From Thiocystis minor (lineage in GTDB: Bacteria > Pseudomonadota > Gammaproteobacteria > Chromatiales > Chromatiaceae), in the NCBI RefSeq assembly GCF_016653465.1, contig NZ_NHSQ01000132.1:1-64000 (forward strand): DNA of 64,000 nucleotides. The letters run 5' to 3'. Below are positions 9,655 through 20,040 of this stretch, in pieces (position 1 is the first letter of the stretch; each line of letters begins with the position of its first letter). A program made the translations under genes and the position numbers. The notes under the pieces were generated by a model, which ran no database searches, was not told the origin of the DNA, and saw only the letters and a program-made list of their open reading frames with translations.

Positions 9655-9659
<5 letters not shown>
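9174..9659 (-). CDS. recX: Regulatory protein RecX
   Basis: RecX binds the RecA filament and limits its growth and activities. The protein shows three tandem helical repeats: [20 protein letters not shown], then [27 protein letters not shown], then RRFLRWPD at the end. The conserved stretch [16 protein letters not shown] is present. No in-frame ATG, GTG or TTG lies between the recA stop and the first conserved residues. The best start is the ATT at 9657-9659, overlapping the recA stop (ATTGA), or a CTG three codons later. That gives about 161 residues, close to the usual length. A longer frame reaching an ATG inside recA is unlikely. Translation is probably coupled to recA. Confidence 0.85.
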
Positions 9660-10701
<1,042 letters not shown>

Positions 10702-11088
10702 TCAGTCTCCGTAAAATCTGATCTCAAGCCAGGGATCCCAAACGTTTGATTTGTGAGTCTTCGGCCACAGTGGAGGTCGATAAAGATGCCACCATCGATC
10801 TTGGAAAAAAGCGGATTATGGCATAGCCAACCTGGATGCGTCATTTCCCCGCTCGGCGGGTGTGCTTGATCTGTCCCGAATCTTGGATACAGCGAGCCGT
10901 TTCCCAGCCACGATCTGAGGACATGGAGATATCGAGAGTGAAGTGTACGCATCAAGCAGAGTATCAGACGCACATCGAGAGGGATCGCGTCCAATGCGCG
11001 CTCTCGCCCTGGCCATCGCCAAAGCTTCACGAAATTCGCCAGAAATACTGCGAGAGAGACGTGGGGAAGTCGCTCAATACTTTAAATC
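10702..11088. other. Intergenic region upstream of recA
   Basis: Apart from the possible recA promoter I see no gene. Several short open frames occur on both strands without ribosome binding sites or known motifs. Confidence 0.5.
10815..10844 (-). promoter_or_regulatory. Possible recA promoter
   Basis: On the minus strand ATGACG (10839-10844) and CATAAT (10815-10820) are separated by 18 bases, matching four and five of six consensus positions. The start point would be about 105 bases before the recA ATG. The only LexA-like half-site nearby is ACAG at 10776-10779. Confidence 0.3.
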
Positions 11089-11220
11089 TCACGCATCGCC
11101 CACCGTCATGCGCCCAGGATCGGTGAACGCGAAGTATGCGCGCCAAGCAGGGCGTAGCCCAGCGCCGAAGAGCGCACTCAGCAGTGCTGCGCTCGCCAGG
11201 GGATCAGTAAGCGTTTTCAT
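11089..11220 (-). CDS. Possible small protein overlapping the sugar transferase gene
   Basis: A 43-codon frame starts with ATG inside the last codons of the sugar transferase gene, 17 bases before the end of that gene, in a different frame. The predicted protein begins MKTLTDPLASAALLSALFGA, a hydrophobic stretch that could be a short membrane helix, and ends FTDPGRMTVGDA. There is no ribosome binding site, so translation would need coupling to the upstream gene. I recognise no family. It may be a real small protein or chance. Confidence 0.3.
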   Translation of the reverse strand: MKTLTDPLASAALLSALFGAGLRPAWRAYFAFTDPGRMTVGDA

Positions 11221-12715
11221 GAACGAAACCATTAAAGATCGTCCGGATCAGGATTTTAATATCCAACCACAGTGACCAATTCCGAATATATTCCAGATCG
11301 AACTGGACTCGCATTGCCATCTTATCCAGAGTTTCTGTTTCGCCCCGCCAGCCATTGACTTGAGCTAAGCCGGTAATGCCGGGTTTTACTTTATGTCTCA
11401 GCATGTATCCACCGACGAGGGGGCGATAGTACTCATTATGAGCAACCGCATGAGGCCGTGGACCAACAATTGACATACTACCTTGCAGGACATTGATGAA
11501 CTGAGGCAATTCATCGAGCGATGTGCGACGAATGAAGGAGCCAAAGGGCGTAATTCGCGAGTCTTTTTTCGTGGCCTGCGCTACGAGGTCGCCGTTTTCG
11601 CAGACGCTCATACTGCGAAATTTCCACACCATGATTTGCTCCCCCGCGAGGCCATAGCGCCGTTGCTTGAAAATAATGGGGCCAGGCCCAGATCGCTTAA
11701 CGCCGATGGCGATGACGATCATCGGGATTGCCAGAAGTACGATTGCGATCGTACCAAGCAGCAGATCTTCGACACGTTTCACCCATCCTGTCACACCAAG
11801 GAAAGGAGATTCATACACACTGAATGCGGGGATCCCATCGATCTCCATCCAACAGCGATGCAGTAAATCATGTTCCATCCGGGCGGCGGTCACACTAATC
11901 GCATCATCGCTGCGCGCAATGCCCATCTGGCGAGATCTTTTTCGCTCGCGACGATCCTGGACAATATAGACCGACGCGGTAGAATCGCTTAATCGCAAAA
12001 GCAATTGATTGATCTTTGCCGCCTCTTCGGCCAAAGGCATGGCAATAAAAACTGTATCAACCTCGCCATTACGGGCAAGTTTCACAAGTGAGTCGACACT
12101 TTCCACAGGAAAGTCCAAGGCACCATTTTCGCCACTGTCCTCGTCTGCGATTTCGTCAAATATGCCAACAGTTCGAAAACCCATCCAAGGGTTCGCCGCG
12201 ATGGTTCTGGAGAAATGGTGCGAGATTTGGCCCGTGCCAACAATCGCCAGAAGACGGGTGTTGACACCATGCATTCTGACAATACGCAGTATTTGACGGA
12301 CACCGAAGCGAGAAGCGGCCAGCAAGACTGGCGTCGCTAACAACCAGCTCAACATGACCTCGCGCGGATAGGCGGTCTCGGGCCACAGATAACCGCTTAT
12401 AAATAAAATGGCGAAGACGGCCAACCAAGCTTCTAATGTGTAGAGTATTTCAGTGAAGATCGAGCCTGTTCGCCAAGATCGATAGATGTTCTTTATATCG
12501 GCGAAAATCGAAAAAAAACCGACCGCTAGTGCAGCCGTCACGTTGAACTCAACGATCCATGGCGTTCCTGTGAGAACAAATGCCGCCCATAAGCAAAGCG
12601 TGATCGTCAATATATCGAAGGCGCGCTGAATAAACGTGACCAGGCTTTGATGTTGTCGTAAACGGACTCCTCGATGGACCTGGTTCAATACCCCGGCGAT
12701 CCCATCGTCATTCAT
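11204..12715 (-). CDS. Undecaprenyl-phosphate sugar phosphotransferase (WcaJ-like)
   Basis: This 503-residue membrane enzyme would transfer a sugar-1-phosphate, usually glucose or galactose, to undecaprenyl phosphate. That is the first step of exopolysaccharide repeat-unit assembly at the inner membrane. Four N-terminal membrane helices (about 30-130) and a CoA-binding-like domain (LLAIVGTGQISHHF) precede a fifth helix and the catalytic bacterial sugar transferase domain. That domain has KFRSMSV, RRTSLDELPQFINVLQGS and SIVGPRPHAVAHN. The length fits the WcaJ/polyprenyl glycosylphosphotransferase family. No Wzx, Wzy or glycosyltransferase is beside it, so the rest of the pathway must lie elsewhere. 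The sugar specificity is unknown. Confidence 0.92.
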   Translation of the reverse strand: MNDDGIAGVLNQVHRGVRLRQHQSLVTFIQRAFDILTITLCLWAAFVLTGTPWIVEFNVTAALAVGFFSIFADIKNIYRSWRTGSIFTEILYTLEAWLAVFAILFISGYLWPETAYPREVMLSWLLATPVLLAASRFGVRQILRIVRMHGVNTRLLAIVGTGQISHHFSRTIAANPWMGFRTVGIFDEIADEDSGENGALDFPVESVDSLVKLARNGEVDTVFIAMPLAEEAAKINQLLLRLSDSTASVYIVQDRRERKRSRQMGIARSDDAISVTAARMEHDLLHRCWMEIDGIPAFSVYESPFLGVTGWVKRVEDLLLGTIAIVLLAIPMIVIAIGVKRSGPGPIIFKQRRYGLAGEQIMVWKFRSMSVCENGDLVAQATKKDSRITPFGSFIRRTSLDELPQFINVLQGSMSIVGPRPHAVAHNEYYRPLVGGYMLRHKVKPGITGLAQVNGWRGETETLDKMAMRVQFDLEYIRNWSLWLDIKILIRTIFNGFVHENAY

Positions 12716-12892
12716 TATTCACTCCAAATAGTCAACGTTGGCGATGAAAACCGCTGCAGGATCGAGATGAATGCTCGCTCGCGAAACAAGTTGACGCAAA
12801 TCAATGCACACTGCTCCTGCTGCGGTTTAGATATCTCAAATATGACAAAGAAGCGAACGATGTTAAAAGTCTTTTTTCAGGCGTCGTAACCA

Positions 12893-13702
12893 CTATTGGT
12901 TCTTTGGAACACTATACAAGTGCCGTTTAGCACAGCCTTTAGCTCGCTTCTCGTTTCCATGCTCACCAGAATCTTCTTCGGTTCGGTTTAAACCATAAAA
13001 AAAACTATTGCTCTGCAGGAAGCTGCCGCGAACCTGATGGATCGAGCAGAAAATCTCGTCAAAATCCAGCATAAGAGCTTTTAACGCAGCAGGAGAAAAG
13101 CGCCAATATTCCTTTGTATCGGGTGCGTAGGGAGTATTGAAAGGCGCTTCGATCCATATTTGACCGCCCGGCGCCATCTTTTCGCGAATTTCGGCAATGA
13201 TCTGAGCGGGATTATATAAGCACTCGATACCAGTACACATGACAAATCCGAGCTCGTTTCCATGCAAATCCGATCGTGTCTCACTCCAATTCGGAACCGA
13301 GTTGACCAAGTCATCTTGCTCACGAGCCGTCCTCGCCTCCACAACAGGCGACACAGCTCCAGTGTCAAATTGAAAATGGACGAACGTCTGACCTCGACTA
13401 CTTGAAAGAAAGCGCTGCAACAAGCAGCGATACTCATGGTCACTTTCATGAAGACCTGCAGTAGCGTCCCAATAAACAAGCAAATCTCCGGCAATCTTGC
13501 GGATGTTGCGCACACCCCGAATTGATCGGCGAATCATGTCAATAAATTGGTGTTGAGGAGCCACCGCCATGCGATCCTCTTGAGTGCGCGTCCGAATGAT
13601 TGTTGCCATCACGTCCGCTGGTTCTAAATTATTGGTGATGGCGGACTTCAAATATCCAGGTGTCACAGAGACATGCTGTTTGTGGATGTCAGTAATTAAC
13701 AT
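12893..13702 (-). CDS. Methyltransferase-like protein, degenerate SAM site
   Basis: A 269-residue protein whose C-terminal half matches the end of class I methyltransferases: CTGIECLYNPAQIIAEIREK, then PGGQIWIEAPFNTPYAPDTK and EYWRFSPAALKALM. These are common in proteins of polysaccharide clusters. The glycine-rich SAM-binding motif I normally found 60-80 residues earlier is not visible, since this region reads FVHFQFDTGAVSPVVEAR. It may therefore be an inactive or highly diverged enzyme. It is on the same strand as the WcaJ-like gene, 177 bases upstream of it. A role in modifying the polysaccharide is inferred from position. Confidence 0.6.
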   Translation of the reverse strand: MLITDIHKQHVSVTPGYLKSAITNNLEPADVMATIIRTRTQEDRMAVAPQHQFIDMIRRSIRGVRNIRKIAGDLLVYWDATAGLHESDHEYRCLLQRFLSSSRGQTFVHFQFDTGAVSPVVEARTAREQDDLVNSVPNWSETRSDLHGNELGFVMCTGIECLYNPAQIIAEIREKMAPGGQIWIEAPFNTPYAPDTKEYWRFSPAALKALMLDFDEIFCSIHQVRGSFLQSNSFFYGLNRTEEDSGEHGNEKRAKGCAKRHLYSVPKNQ

Positions 13703-14320
13703 ATTTTCACACGATACGGATTCGGTTGATATTTTTTATTTAAGCAATGATCGCGCCAGATCCAAGGCGACCCTGATGCATCGGTATCTAGCGGTGCCTG
13801 CCGAAACGCGCGCTCATGGGCTAAAAAACGACCAAAGTACTTCTACTTCTACCCTAAAGACATCCCCTCTGCCCGAATTTTGGTCTTAGAGCGAGCATGA
13901 GAAGTGGGGCGACAGCTATGCAACTTCCATGGTAATTGCGTAAAAATAGCACAAGAAATTTACAGTTTCGGTTTTGAGAGTCTGGGAGTCTGGGAGTCTG
14001 GGAGTCTGGGAGTCTGGGGATCGAGGCAAGCCCACCCCAAAAATGGCGGAGCCATTGGCTTTCGATCAGCGGATGCCGATGTCCACTCCGCGCCCCCAAC
14101 AGAATGCCTTTTGTGCGTCTGATACACCTAAGGGAGTGTAGCGTATCGTCATCATGACGCCAGCAAGAAGTTCCTGCCGCCGCCGAAACTCGGGGAGTTG
14201 CGGCCAATCATTGATGGTCCGCAGCACCAGGGACAACCCGCCACGCGTCCTCCCCCTGGCGGGCAAGCGTATGAAGGCAAAGCCGAACAATAACAGCAGC
14301 ATCTTGATTTAATTGAATAC
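13703..14320. other. Intergenic region between the polysaccharide genes and their regulator
   Basis: This 620-base stretch contains an octamer array at 13981-14020 and no gene I can support. A 78-codon minus-strand frame at 14066-14302 starts with a leucine-rich stretch but has no recognisable domain and no ribosome binding site. Confidence 0.5.
13981..14020. repeat. Octanucleotide tandem array TCTGGGAG
   Basis: Four perfect copies of TCTGGGAG and a fifth ending GGGA instead of GGAG run without interruption. The unit length differs from the heptamer and hexamer arrays elsewhere in the window, but the intergenic setting is the same. Confidence 0.9.
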
Positions 14321-15706
14321 TTAAATACACTCCGGTATTTTTTGCTTTTGCCAGTCGATACCGTGCGTTTCCATGAGGCGATAAAGGGTAACCCTAGAAA
14401 TTCCAAGGGCCTTGGATGCACGAGTGACATTATTTCGAGTCGTCTTTAGGGCCGTGATGATCGCATCTCTCTCTGCCTGCAGTCGCGCATCCGTCAGCGT
14501 GATCAAATTCCGCACCGCGGCCATGCCCGATAGATCAAGATCCTGTGGCTTGATAATACGCTCCTCGCACATCGCGACTGCTCGCTGCACTCTGTTTATC
14601 AATTCCCGGACATTCCCTGGCCATGAGTAAGAATTCATGATATCGATAGAGGATTGGCTAAACCCTTTCGGTCCGTCTGGCAGACGTTTCGACAACTCAT
14701 TGAAAAAAAACTCGGCTAGCACGGGGATATCTTCCGGGCGCTCACGAAGGGGAGGGATCTGTAATTGCAGGACGTTCAGACGATAATAAAGATCTTCACG
14801 GAACAAACCTTTTTCCACCGCTTTCTCCAAGTCGACATTGGTTGCAGCAATGATACGAACATCGACAGGTAGCGATGCCGACCCGCCAATTCTATCAATG
14901 ACTTTCTCTTGGAGAAATCGAAGCAGATTGACTTGCAGTTCGAGTGACAGATCGCCGATCTCATCGAGAAATAAGGTGCCTCCGGATGCCGCCTCGATGC
15001 GGCCAATATGGCGGCGCTGAGCGCCCGTGAATGCGCCACGTTCATGTCCGAAGAGTTCTGTCTGAATCAGATCTTTCGGAAGAGCTCCGCAATTCACTGC
15101 GACGAAAGGCCCTGCAGCTCGACTAGATGTGCGATGTATGGCTTCTGCCGTGAGTTCTTTTCCTGTCCCGCTTTCTCCACGAATTAAAACGCTTAGGTCG
15201 AGATTCGCGACTCGATGTATCTTGCGGAAGAGCGCCTGCATACACGCGCTCTTTCCAATCATGCGATGCTGAACGAAGCGGCTCTCATTCCGAGCCAAGG
15301 CGGCTTGACTGGCAATCTCTGCCATTCCATATGCATGTCCGAGTGTAAAGTCCAACCTTTTCGTGTCCATCGGAAGCGTATGGTAATCGTAGAAATAATT
15401 GGCGAGAATACCGGAAGAAGGCTGAAGCAAAAGTTCGCGATCAGATAATAAAGCAACCCAATGGATAGCGTTGTTTGTTTCTTTAAGATGCTGAAGATCA
15501 CGCGCGAGCTGTTGCAGATTGGATCCATCGACATGTACCAGCCCAACCATATAGTTTCTTTTCGCGATTAAGTCGTGCGCTTGACCGGAATGGCTCGCGA
15601 CCTGGACTTCCCAGCCTTGGCGCCGGACAATTTCTGGCAATACATCCGAACATCCAGAGGAATTTAGGTAAAGAAGATGGCGTGCTTTCAGTTGATGCGC
15701 TGACAT
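14321..15706 (-). CDS. Sigma-54 enhancer-binding regulator (VpsR-like)
   Basis: A 461-residue regulator with an atypical receiver-like N-terminal domain (1-120, with Asp60 in VGLVHVDG as possible acceptor). A complete AAA+ domain follows, with Walker A GESGTGKE at 177-184, the sigma-54 contact loop GAFTGA at 224-229 and FLDEIGD. A Fis-type helix-turn-helix lies at about 420-450 ([20 protein letters not shown]). The domain plan matches VpsR of Vibrio cholerae, a c-di-GMP-responsive activator of exopolysaccharide genes (family knowledge). Here the GAFTGA loop is intact, so sigma-54 activation is plausible. It stands upstream of, and co-directional with, the methyltransferase-like and WcaJ-like genes. 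Confidence 0.85.
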   Translation of the reverse strand: MSAHQLKARHLLYLNSSGCSDVLPEIVRRQGWEVQVASHSGQAHDLIAKRNYMVGLVHVDGSNLQQLARDLQHLKETNNAIHWVALLSDRELLLQPSSGILANYFYDYHTLPMDTKRLDFTLGHAYGMAEIASQAALARNESRFVQHRMIGKSACMQALFRKIHRVANLDLSVLIRGESGTGKELTAEAIHRTSSRAAGPFVAVNCGALPKDLIQTELFGHERGAFTGAQRRHIGRIEAASGGTLFLDEIGDLSLELQVNLLRFLQEKVIDRIGGSASLPVDVRIIAATNVDLEKAVEKGLFREDLYYRLNVLQLQIPPLRERPEDIPVLAEFFFNELSKRLPDGPKGFSQSSIDIMNSYSWPGNVRELINRVQRAVAMCEERIIKPQDLDLSGMAAVRNLITLTDARLQAERDAIITALKTTRNNVTRASKALGISRVTLYRLMETHGIDWQKQKIPECI

Positions 15707-16256
15707 TGTTGAATTACCTGATGGCTTGCCAATGGAAGATCAGGTCAGTCAGGGAAGAGACGATGCCCTTTTGACCTTTTCGGTTTTCGTCTCACCGATT
15801 TTGTTCTGCCGCGAGTTTTATTCGGCATGGAGTCTCGTTTAGATATCTCCATATTCCGCAAAGTCGTTGATTATGGGGTTGAGCATGTGATCACAATTCA
15901 ACCGCACACTACACGCCAAAAGGCTGATTGGCGCAATAAGGCAGTGATTACCTGAATACATGCACAGCGAGGAAATATCGCCCATTGATATTTTCGGCAA
16001 TTCCGCGAAAGCGGGATGTGACGAATGTCTCAACAATGTGTTGCTGTCAAAAACGGAGTTGGCGTGCCTGTGCGGCGACCAAAAAATGGGCCTGATCGAG
16101 TAGATCAGACACAACTTGGGCAAAGGCATTTGATTCGGATGTGAGGCGCAGCCTGCTTTGAGATATGGGACTATTTGAGATTGAGCAGGGATAAAACGAC
16201 CAAGATTCCGTTTCGATAACAAAAACAGCCGATTTTAGGTTTTTCGACGAAATGTC
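15707..16256. other. Intergenic region upstream of the sigma-54 regulator
   Basis: No gene is supported in these 550 bases. A 127-codon minus-strand frame at 15839-16222 looks random in composition. The regulator's own promoter must lie here, but I could not pick one with confidence. Confidence 0.4.
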
Positions 16257-16489
16257 GACGCAAGAAGGCGTGGAAGGAAACCCAGCGGCACGCACGCACT
16301 AACTAGCCGGGAACGACAGGCGCAGTACATGAACCGGCTGAGAGCCGAGAATCAGCGATTGCAGGAGCAACTGACCAGGAAGGCCGCGGCGCTGGATCGA
16401 GCTTTGGATCGGATGGGGGATCTGGCGCTCCCTCGCGGGGCTGGGGCGCAGCATTGGTTCAAGATCGATGCGTCCGTGTCAATGGACCG
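16257..16489 (+). pseudogene. Remnant of a coiled-coil protein
   Basis: An open frame without a good start reads a basic segment (ARRRGRKPSGTHALTSRERQ) followed by a heptad-like coiled coil from Met at 16329 (MNRLRAENQRLQEQLTRKAA). The N-terminal part resembles short basic proteins of mobile elements with an ALT-x-x-ER-x-x-x-Y pattern. The frame then runs into a terminator hairpin, suggesting the original 3' end is lost or lies near 16440. It could be the tail of a decayed element gene beside the tRNA genes. Identity is unknown. Confidence 0.3.
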
Positions 16490-16512
16490 AACCGCCCGCG
16501 TGGCGGTTTTTT
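16490..16512 (+). terminator. Intrinsic terminator
   Basis: AACCGCC, a five-base loop and GGCGGTT are followed immediately by further Ts on the plus strand. It ends whatever transcript comes from the coiled-coil remnant to the left. Confidence 0.75.
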
Positions 16513-16576
16513 GTGGGGGTGGATTCATGGCAAAAAAGCCCTGCACCAAATCATCTCTCCGGAAAAGTTCCGGACG

Positions 16577-16608
16577 AAAAAAAAGAGCCTACGTTTTCAC
16601 GTAAGCCC
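16577..16608 (-). terminator. Terminator of the tRNA-Ala/tRNA-Glu transcript
   Basis: Read on the minus strand, a ten-base stem with GU pairs (GGGCTTACGT/ACGTAGGCTC) and a GAAA loop precede eight Ts. The plus strand also ends in five Ts, so it may work in both directions. Confidence 0.85.
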
Positions 16609-16618
16609 TTTTTCCGAT

Positions 16619-16694
16619 TGGCGTCCCCACGGGGGTTCGAACCCCGGTTACCGCCGTGAAAGGGCGATGTCCTAGGCCACTAGACGATGGGGAC
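16619..16694 (-). tRNA. tRNA-Glu(TTC)
   Basis: The 76-base gene has acceptor arms GTCCCCA/TGGGGAC, an encoded CCA, a standard T-loop (GGTTCGAACC) and the anticodon loop CTTTCAC, giving anticodon TTC. It is the second gene of a two-tRNA transcript ending at the terminator just downstream. Confidence 0.95.
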
Positions 16695-16755
16695 TAAACT
16701 TTTATCGATACTCTAGCGCGGGAAACTGAGTACGGATTTTTTATAATGCATTGTT

Positions 16756-16831
16756 TGGTGGAGCCAGGCGGGATCGAACCGCCGACCTCAACACTGCCAG
16801 TGTTGCGCTCTCCCAGCTGAGCTATGGCCCC
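16756..16831 (-). tRNA. tRNA-Ala(GGC)
   Basis: The 76-base gene has acceptor arms GGGGCCA/TGGCTCC with one GU pair, an encoded CCA and the anticodon loop CTGGCAG, giving anticodon GGC. It is the first tRNA after the promoter at 16864-16892 and is followed 61 bases later by tRNA-Glu. Confidence 0.95.
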
Positions 16832-16863
16832 GCATTCCAAGGCAATTCGCCCTGAGTCCGAGA

Positions 16864-16892
16864 ATATTACTGGCTGTTTTCTCGTTTGTCTA
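16864..16892 (-). promoter_or_regulatory. Promoter of the tRNA-Ala/tRNA-Glu unit
   Basis: TAGACA (16887-16892) and TAATAT (16864-16869) are separated by 17 bases on the minus strand, 32 bases before the tRNA-Ala 5' end. The -35 matches five of six positions and the -10 four of six. Confidence 0.6.
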
Positions 16893-17029
16893 CTATAGAT
16901 TTAAGGTTCAGGTCCGGGGAAAATGCCCGCGTTATGATTGATCCGCCCCCACCCTTGCCGCAAGCCGATCCTCCTGGCCCAAGGCAATGCCGTGGCGTCC
17001 TGCACTCACACTCCGGGGTTTCTAACGAT

Positions 17030-17917
17030 ATGCTGCGTCTCTTTTTGTTTCTCGCGACCAATGTCGCGATCCTAGTCGTGATCAGCGTGGTTTTCCGACT
17101 CCTAGGTCTGGACAGCGCGCTGATGGCGAGCGGTGGGATCGACATGACCTCCCTGCTGGTGATGGCGGCCATCATCGGTTTCAGCGGTTCGCTGATCTCG
17201 CTATTTCTCTCGAAGACGATGGCGAAGCATGGCATGGGCGTGCAAATCATCGAACATCCCTCGACGACACTGGAGCAATGGATGCTGGAAACCGTCGCGC
17301 GCCAGTCCGAGCGGGCTGGCATCCGGATGCCAGAAGTAGGCATCTTCGACTCGCCGGACCCCAACGCCTTCGCCACCGGCTGGAACCGGAACGCCGCGCT
17401 GGTGGCGGTGAGCACCGGCCTTCTCCGGCACATGTCGCGCGAGGAGGTAGAGGCCGTCGTCGGTCATGAGATCAGCCATGTCGCCAATGGCGATATGGTG
17501 ACGCTGTCGCTGATTCAGGGCGTGGTCAACACCTTCGTGGTCTTCCTGGCGCGCATCATCGGCAGCCTCGTGGATCGGGTGGTCTTCAAGAACGAACGCG
17601 GCCCTGGGGTCGGTTATTTCGTGGCCTCGATGGTCGCGCAGGTGCTGCTGTCGGTCCTGGCCACCATGATCGTGATGTGGTTCTCGCGTTACCGCGAGTT
17701 CCATGCCGACGCGGGCGGCGCGCGTCTGACCAGCCGGACCCAGATGGCGAATGCGCTGCGGGCGCTGCAACGTGTCCATGAGCCCCAGGATCTGCCGGCC
17801 GGCGAGTTTGCCGCCTTCGGCATCTCGGGCCGGATCGGCGAGGGTTTCTCGGCGCTCTTCCGTAGCCATCCGCCACTGGAAAAACGCATCGCCGCGCTGG
17901 AACGGATGTCTTCGTAA
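17030..17917 (+). CDS. htpX: Membrane zinc metalloprotease HtpX
   Basis: The 295-residue inner-membrane protease degrades misfolded membrane proteins together with FtsH. Two N-terminal membrane helices start at MLRLFLFLATNVAIL. The catalytic zinc motif HEISH lies at 146-150, two more helices follow it, and the third ligand is in FSRYREFHADAGGARL. The start at 17030 fits the family N-terminus, and the open frame upstream to 16886 is proline-rich non-coding sequence. The ribosome binding site is weak (CCGGGG). It faces the esterase gene tail to tail with only 30 bases between them. Confidence 0.96.
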   Translation: MLRLFLFLATNVAILVVISVVFRLLGLDSALMASGGIDMTSLLVMAAIIGFSGSLISLFLSKTMAKHGMGVQIIEHPSTTLEQWMLETVARQSERAGIRMPEVGIFDSPDPNAFATGWNRNAALVAVSTGLLRHMSREEVEAVVGHEISHVANGDMVTLSLIQGVVNTFVVFLARIIGSLVDRVVFKNERGPGVGYFVASMVAQVLLSVLATMIVMWFSRYREFHADAGGARLTSRTQMANALRALQRVHEPQDLPAGEFAAFGISGRIGEGFSALFRSHPPLEKRIAALERMSS

Positions 17918-17947
17918 GCGCGAGACGTTGTTCCATCCTTGAGATCC

Positions 17948-19048
17948 TTAACGCTCCCGCAGACGCTGTCCGGCAAAGAACCGCAGCATCTCGCGGGATG
18001 CGTCGGGTCCGCGCGGTTCGGTATAGGATCCGGCGGCGCTCCCGCCGAACCAGCCATGACCCGCCCCATGGACGATCCAGAGAATGGCCTTTGAATGACC
18101 TTCACTGTCCTGATAGCGCGTACGGGTAAAGGCATAGCCGCCTGGAATCCGCCCTTGTTCAACACGCAACTCGTCCTCCGGAAAGGACAGGCGATCGGTT
18201 TCGAACGGATGCGCGCGAGCCTGCGCGATCACCTGAGCGGCATTGGCCGGATGGACGGTGGTATCGCAGTCGCCATGGAAGACGATGGCCGGAAAGGCGC
18301 GCCCGGCGTCTGGCGGCAACGACCAACCGCTGCGTATCGCGCCCTGCCGCATCGCGCCGACCGCAGAGAGCAGATCATGCGCCGCCGCATGCGGAAGACC
18401 GGAATGGACGCCGACCGCCGCGTATAGATCGGGATAGGCGACCGCCAGCGTGATCGCCATCGCCCCGCCCGCCGACAGACCGGCGACATAGACGCGCTCC
18501 GGATCGATTCCATGGGACATCATGACCTGACGCGTCAGCTCGGCGATGATCGACGGTTCGCCCAGGCCCCGTTGCTGATCCGCCGCGTTGAACCAGCTCC
18601 AGCAGCCCGACCCGTTGGCCGAGGTCGACTGCGCCGGATACAGCACCAGAAAACCCTGTTCTTCGGCAAGCTGATTCATGCGGGTTCCCGCGGCAAAATC
18701 GTCCGGATTCTGCCCGCAACCGTGCAGCATGACGACCAGAAATCGGCTTCGCTTCCGATCGCTGGCGAGCGCATCGCTGGGGAGGTACAGTTTATAGTCG
18801 CGCGTACCGGCCCCATTGATGAAGGTGCCGCTGATGAAACGGGCATCCCGGCCACGAACCTCGGCGTCCACGACATCAAGGCCATGGTCGATGACCGCCA
18901 GGTCGGCATTGGCCCTGGATCGTCCCCCTTCGGCAGCGGTGGGCGCGCCCATGAGGGCGCTCTGGATAAGATCGGTCGCTTCGGCAAGCCGACCCGCCTG
19001 GGTCAGTCGGGCGGCTTCAATCATGGCGATTCTGACAGCGTCTTTCAT
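17948..19048 (-). CDS. PHB-depolymerase-family esterase
   Basis: A 366-residue alpha/beta hydrolase of the PHB depolymerase/feruloyl esterase family. The oxyanion-hole region is VVMLHGCGQNPDDFA. The nucleophile Ser192 lies in the lipase box GLSAGG, and the Asp is probably in FHGDCDTTVHP. The catalytic His is in HGAGHGWFGG near the C-terminus. No signal peptide is present, since the first 50 residues are a short helical segment, so it may act on intracellular polyhydroxyalkanoate granules, a carbon store of purple sulfur bacteria. GGAG eight bases before the ATG supports the start. Substrate is inferred, and other esters are possible. Confidence 0.85.
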   Translation of the reverse strand: MKDAVRIAMIEAARLTQAGRLAEATDLIQSALMGAPTAAEGGRSRANADLAVIDHGLDVVDAEVRGRDARFISGTFINGAGTRDYKLYLPSDALASDRKRSRFLVVMLHGCGQNPDDFAAGTRMNQLAEEQGFLVLYPAQSTSANGSGCWSWFNAADQQRGLGEPSIIAELTRQVMMSHGIDPERVYVAGLSAGGAMAITLAVAYPDLYAAVGVHSGLPHAAAHDLLSAVGAMRQGAIRSGWSLPPDAGRAFPAIVFHGDCDTTVHPANAAQVIAQARAHPFETDRLSFPEDELRVEQGRIPGGYAFTRTRYQDSEGHSKAILWIVHGAGHGWFGGSAAGSYTEPRGPDASREMLRFFAGQRLRER

Positions 19049-19274
19049 TGCGGCATCTCCGCCAAGCGTTGATCTGCCTTGCGGCTGATAAATGGATGAT
19101 GTTCAGCCATGGCGCGTCTGCTCGCGTCCATGCCAGCCTGGACTGGAATGATCACCGAGGCGTCCACCGCGTTCTCTTTTCCGCAACTAGCCCCCATTGT
19201 GCTGCCATGCGTGGAACGGAATGGTTCCGTATCGCTCCCGCCAGACAACTCCGCCGCTCTCACGAGGCAATACG

Positions 19275-19913
<639 letters not shown>

Positions 19914-19997
19914 AGCCGCCAGCCGCCAGCCGCCAGCCGCCAGCCGCCAGCCGCCAGCCGCCAGCCGCCAGCCGCCAGCCGCCAGCCGCCAGCCGCC
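19914..19997. repeat. Heptamer array AGCCGCC x12
   Basis: Twelve perfect copies of AGCCGCC start at the base after the folE stop codon. A short version of the same unit, about two copies on the opposite strand, occurs downstream of the parC stop at 37641-37656. Confidence 0.95.
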
Positions 19998-20040
19998 AGA
20001 AACTGGAATCGCCTCGGAACTATTTTGCAACCCACACCGA

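Noticed and set aside
14066-14302. 78-codon minus-strand frame starting with a leucine-rich stretch
   Set aside because: No ribosome binding site and no recognisable domain, and the sequence after the first 20 residues looks random.
15839-16222. 127-codon minus-strand frame upstream of the sigma-54 regulator
   Set aside because: Residue composition and lack of any motif or start signal suggest non-coding DNA.
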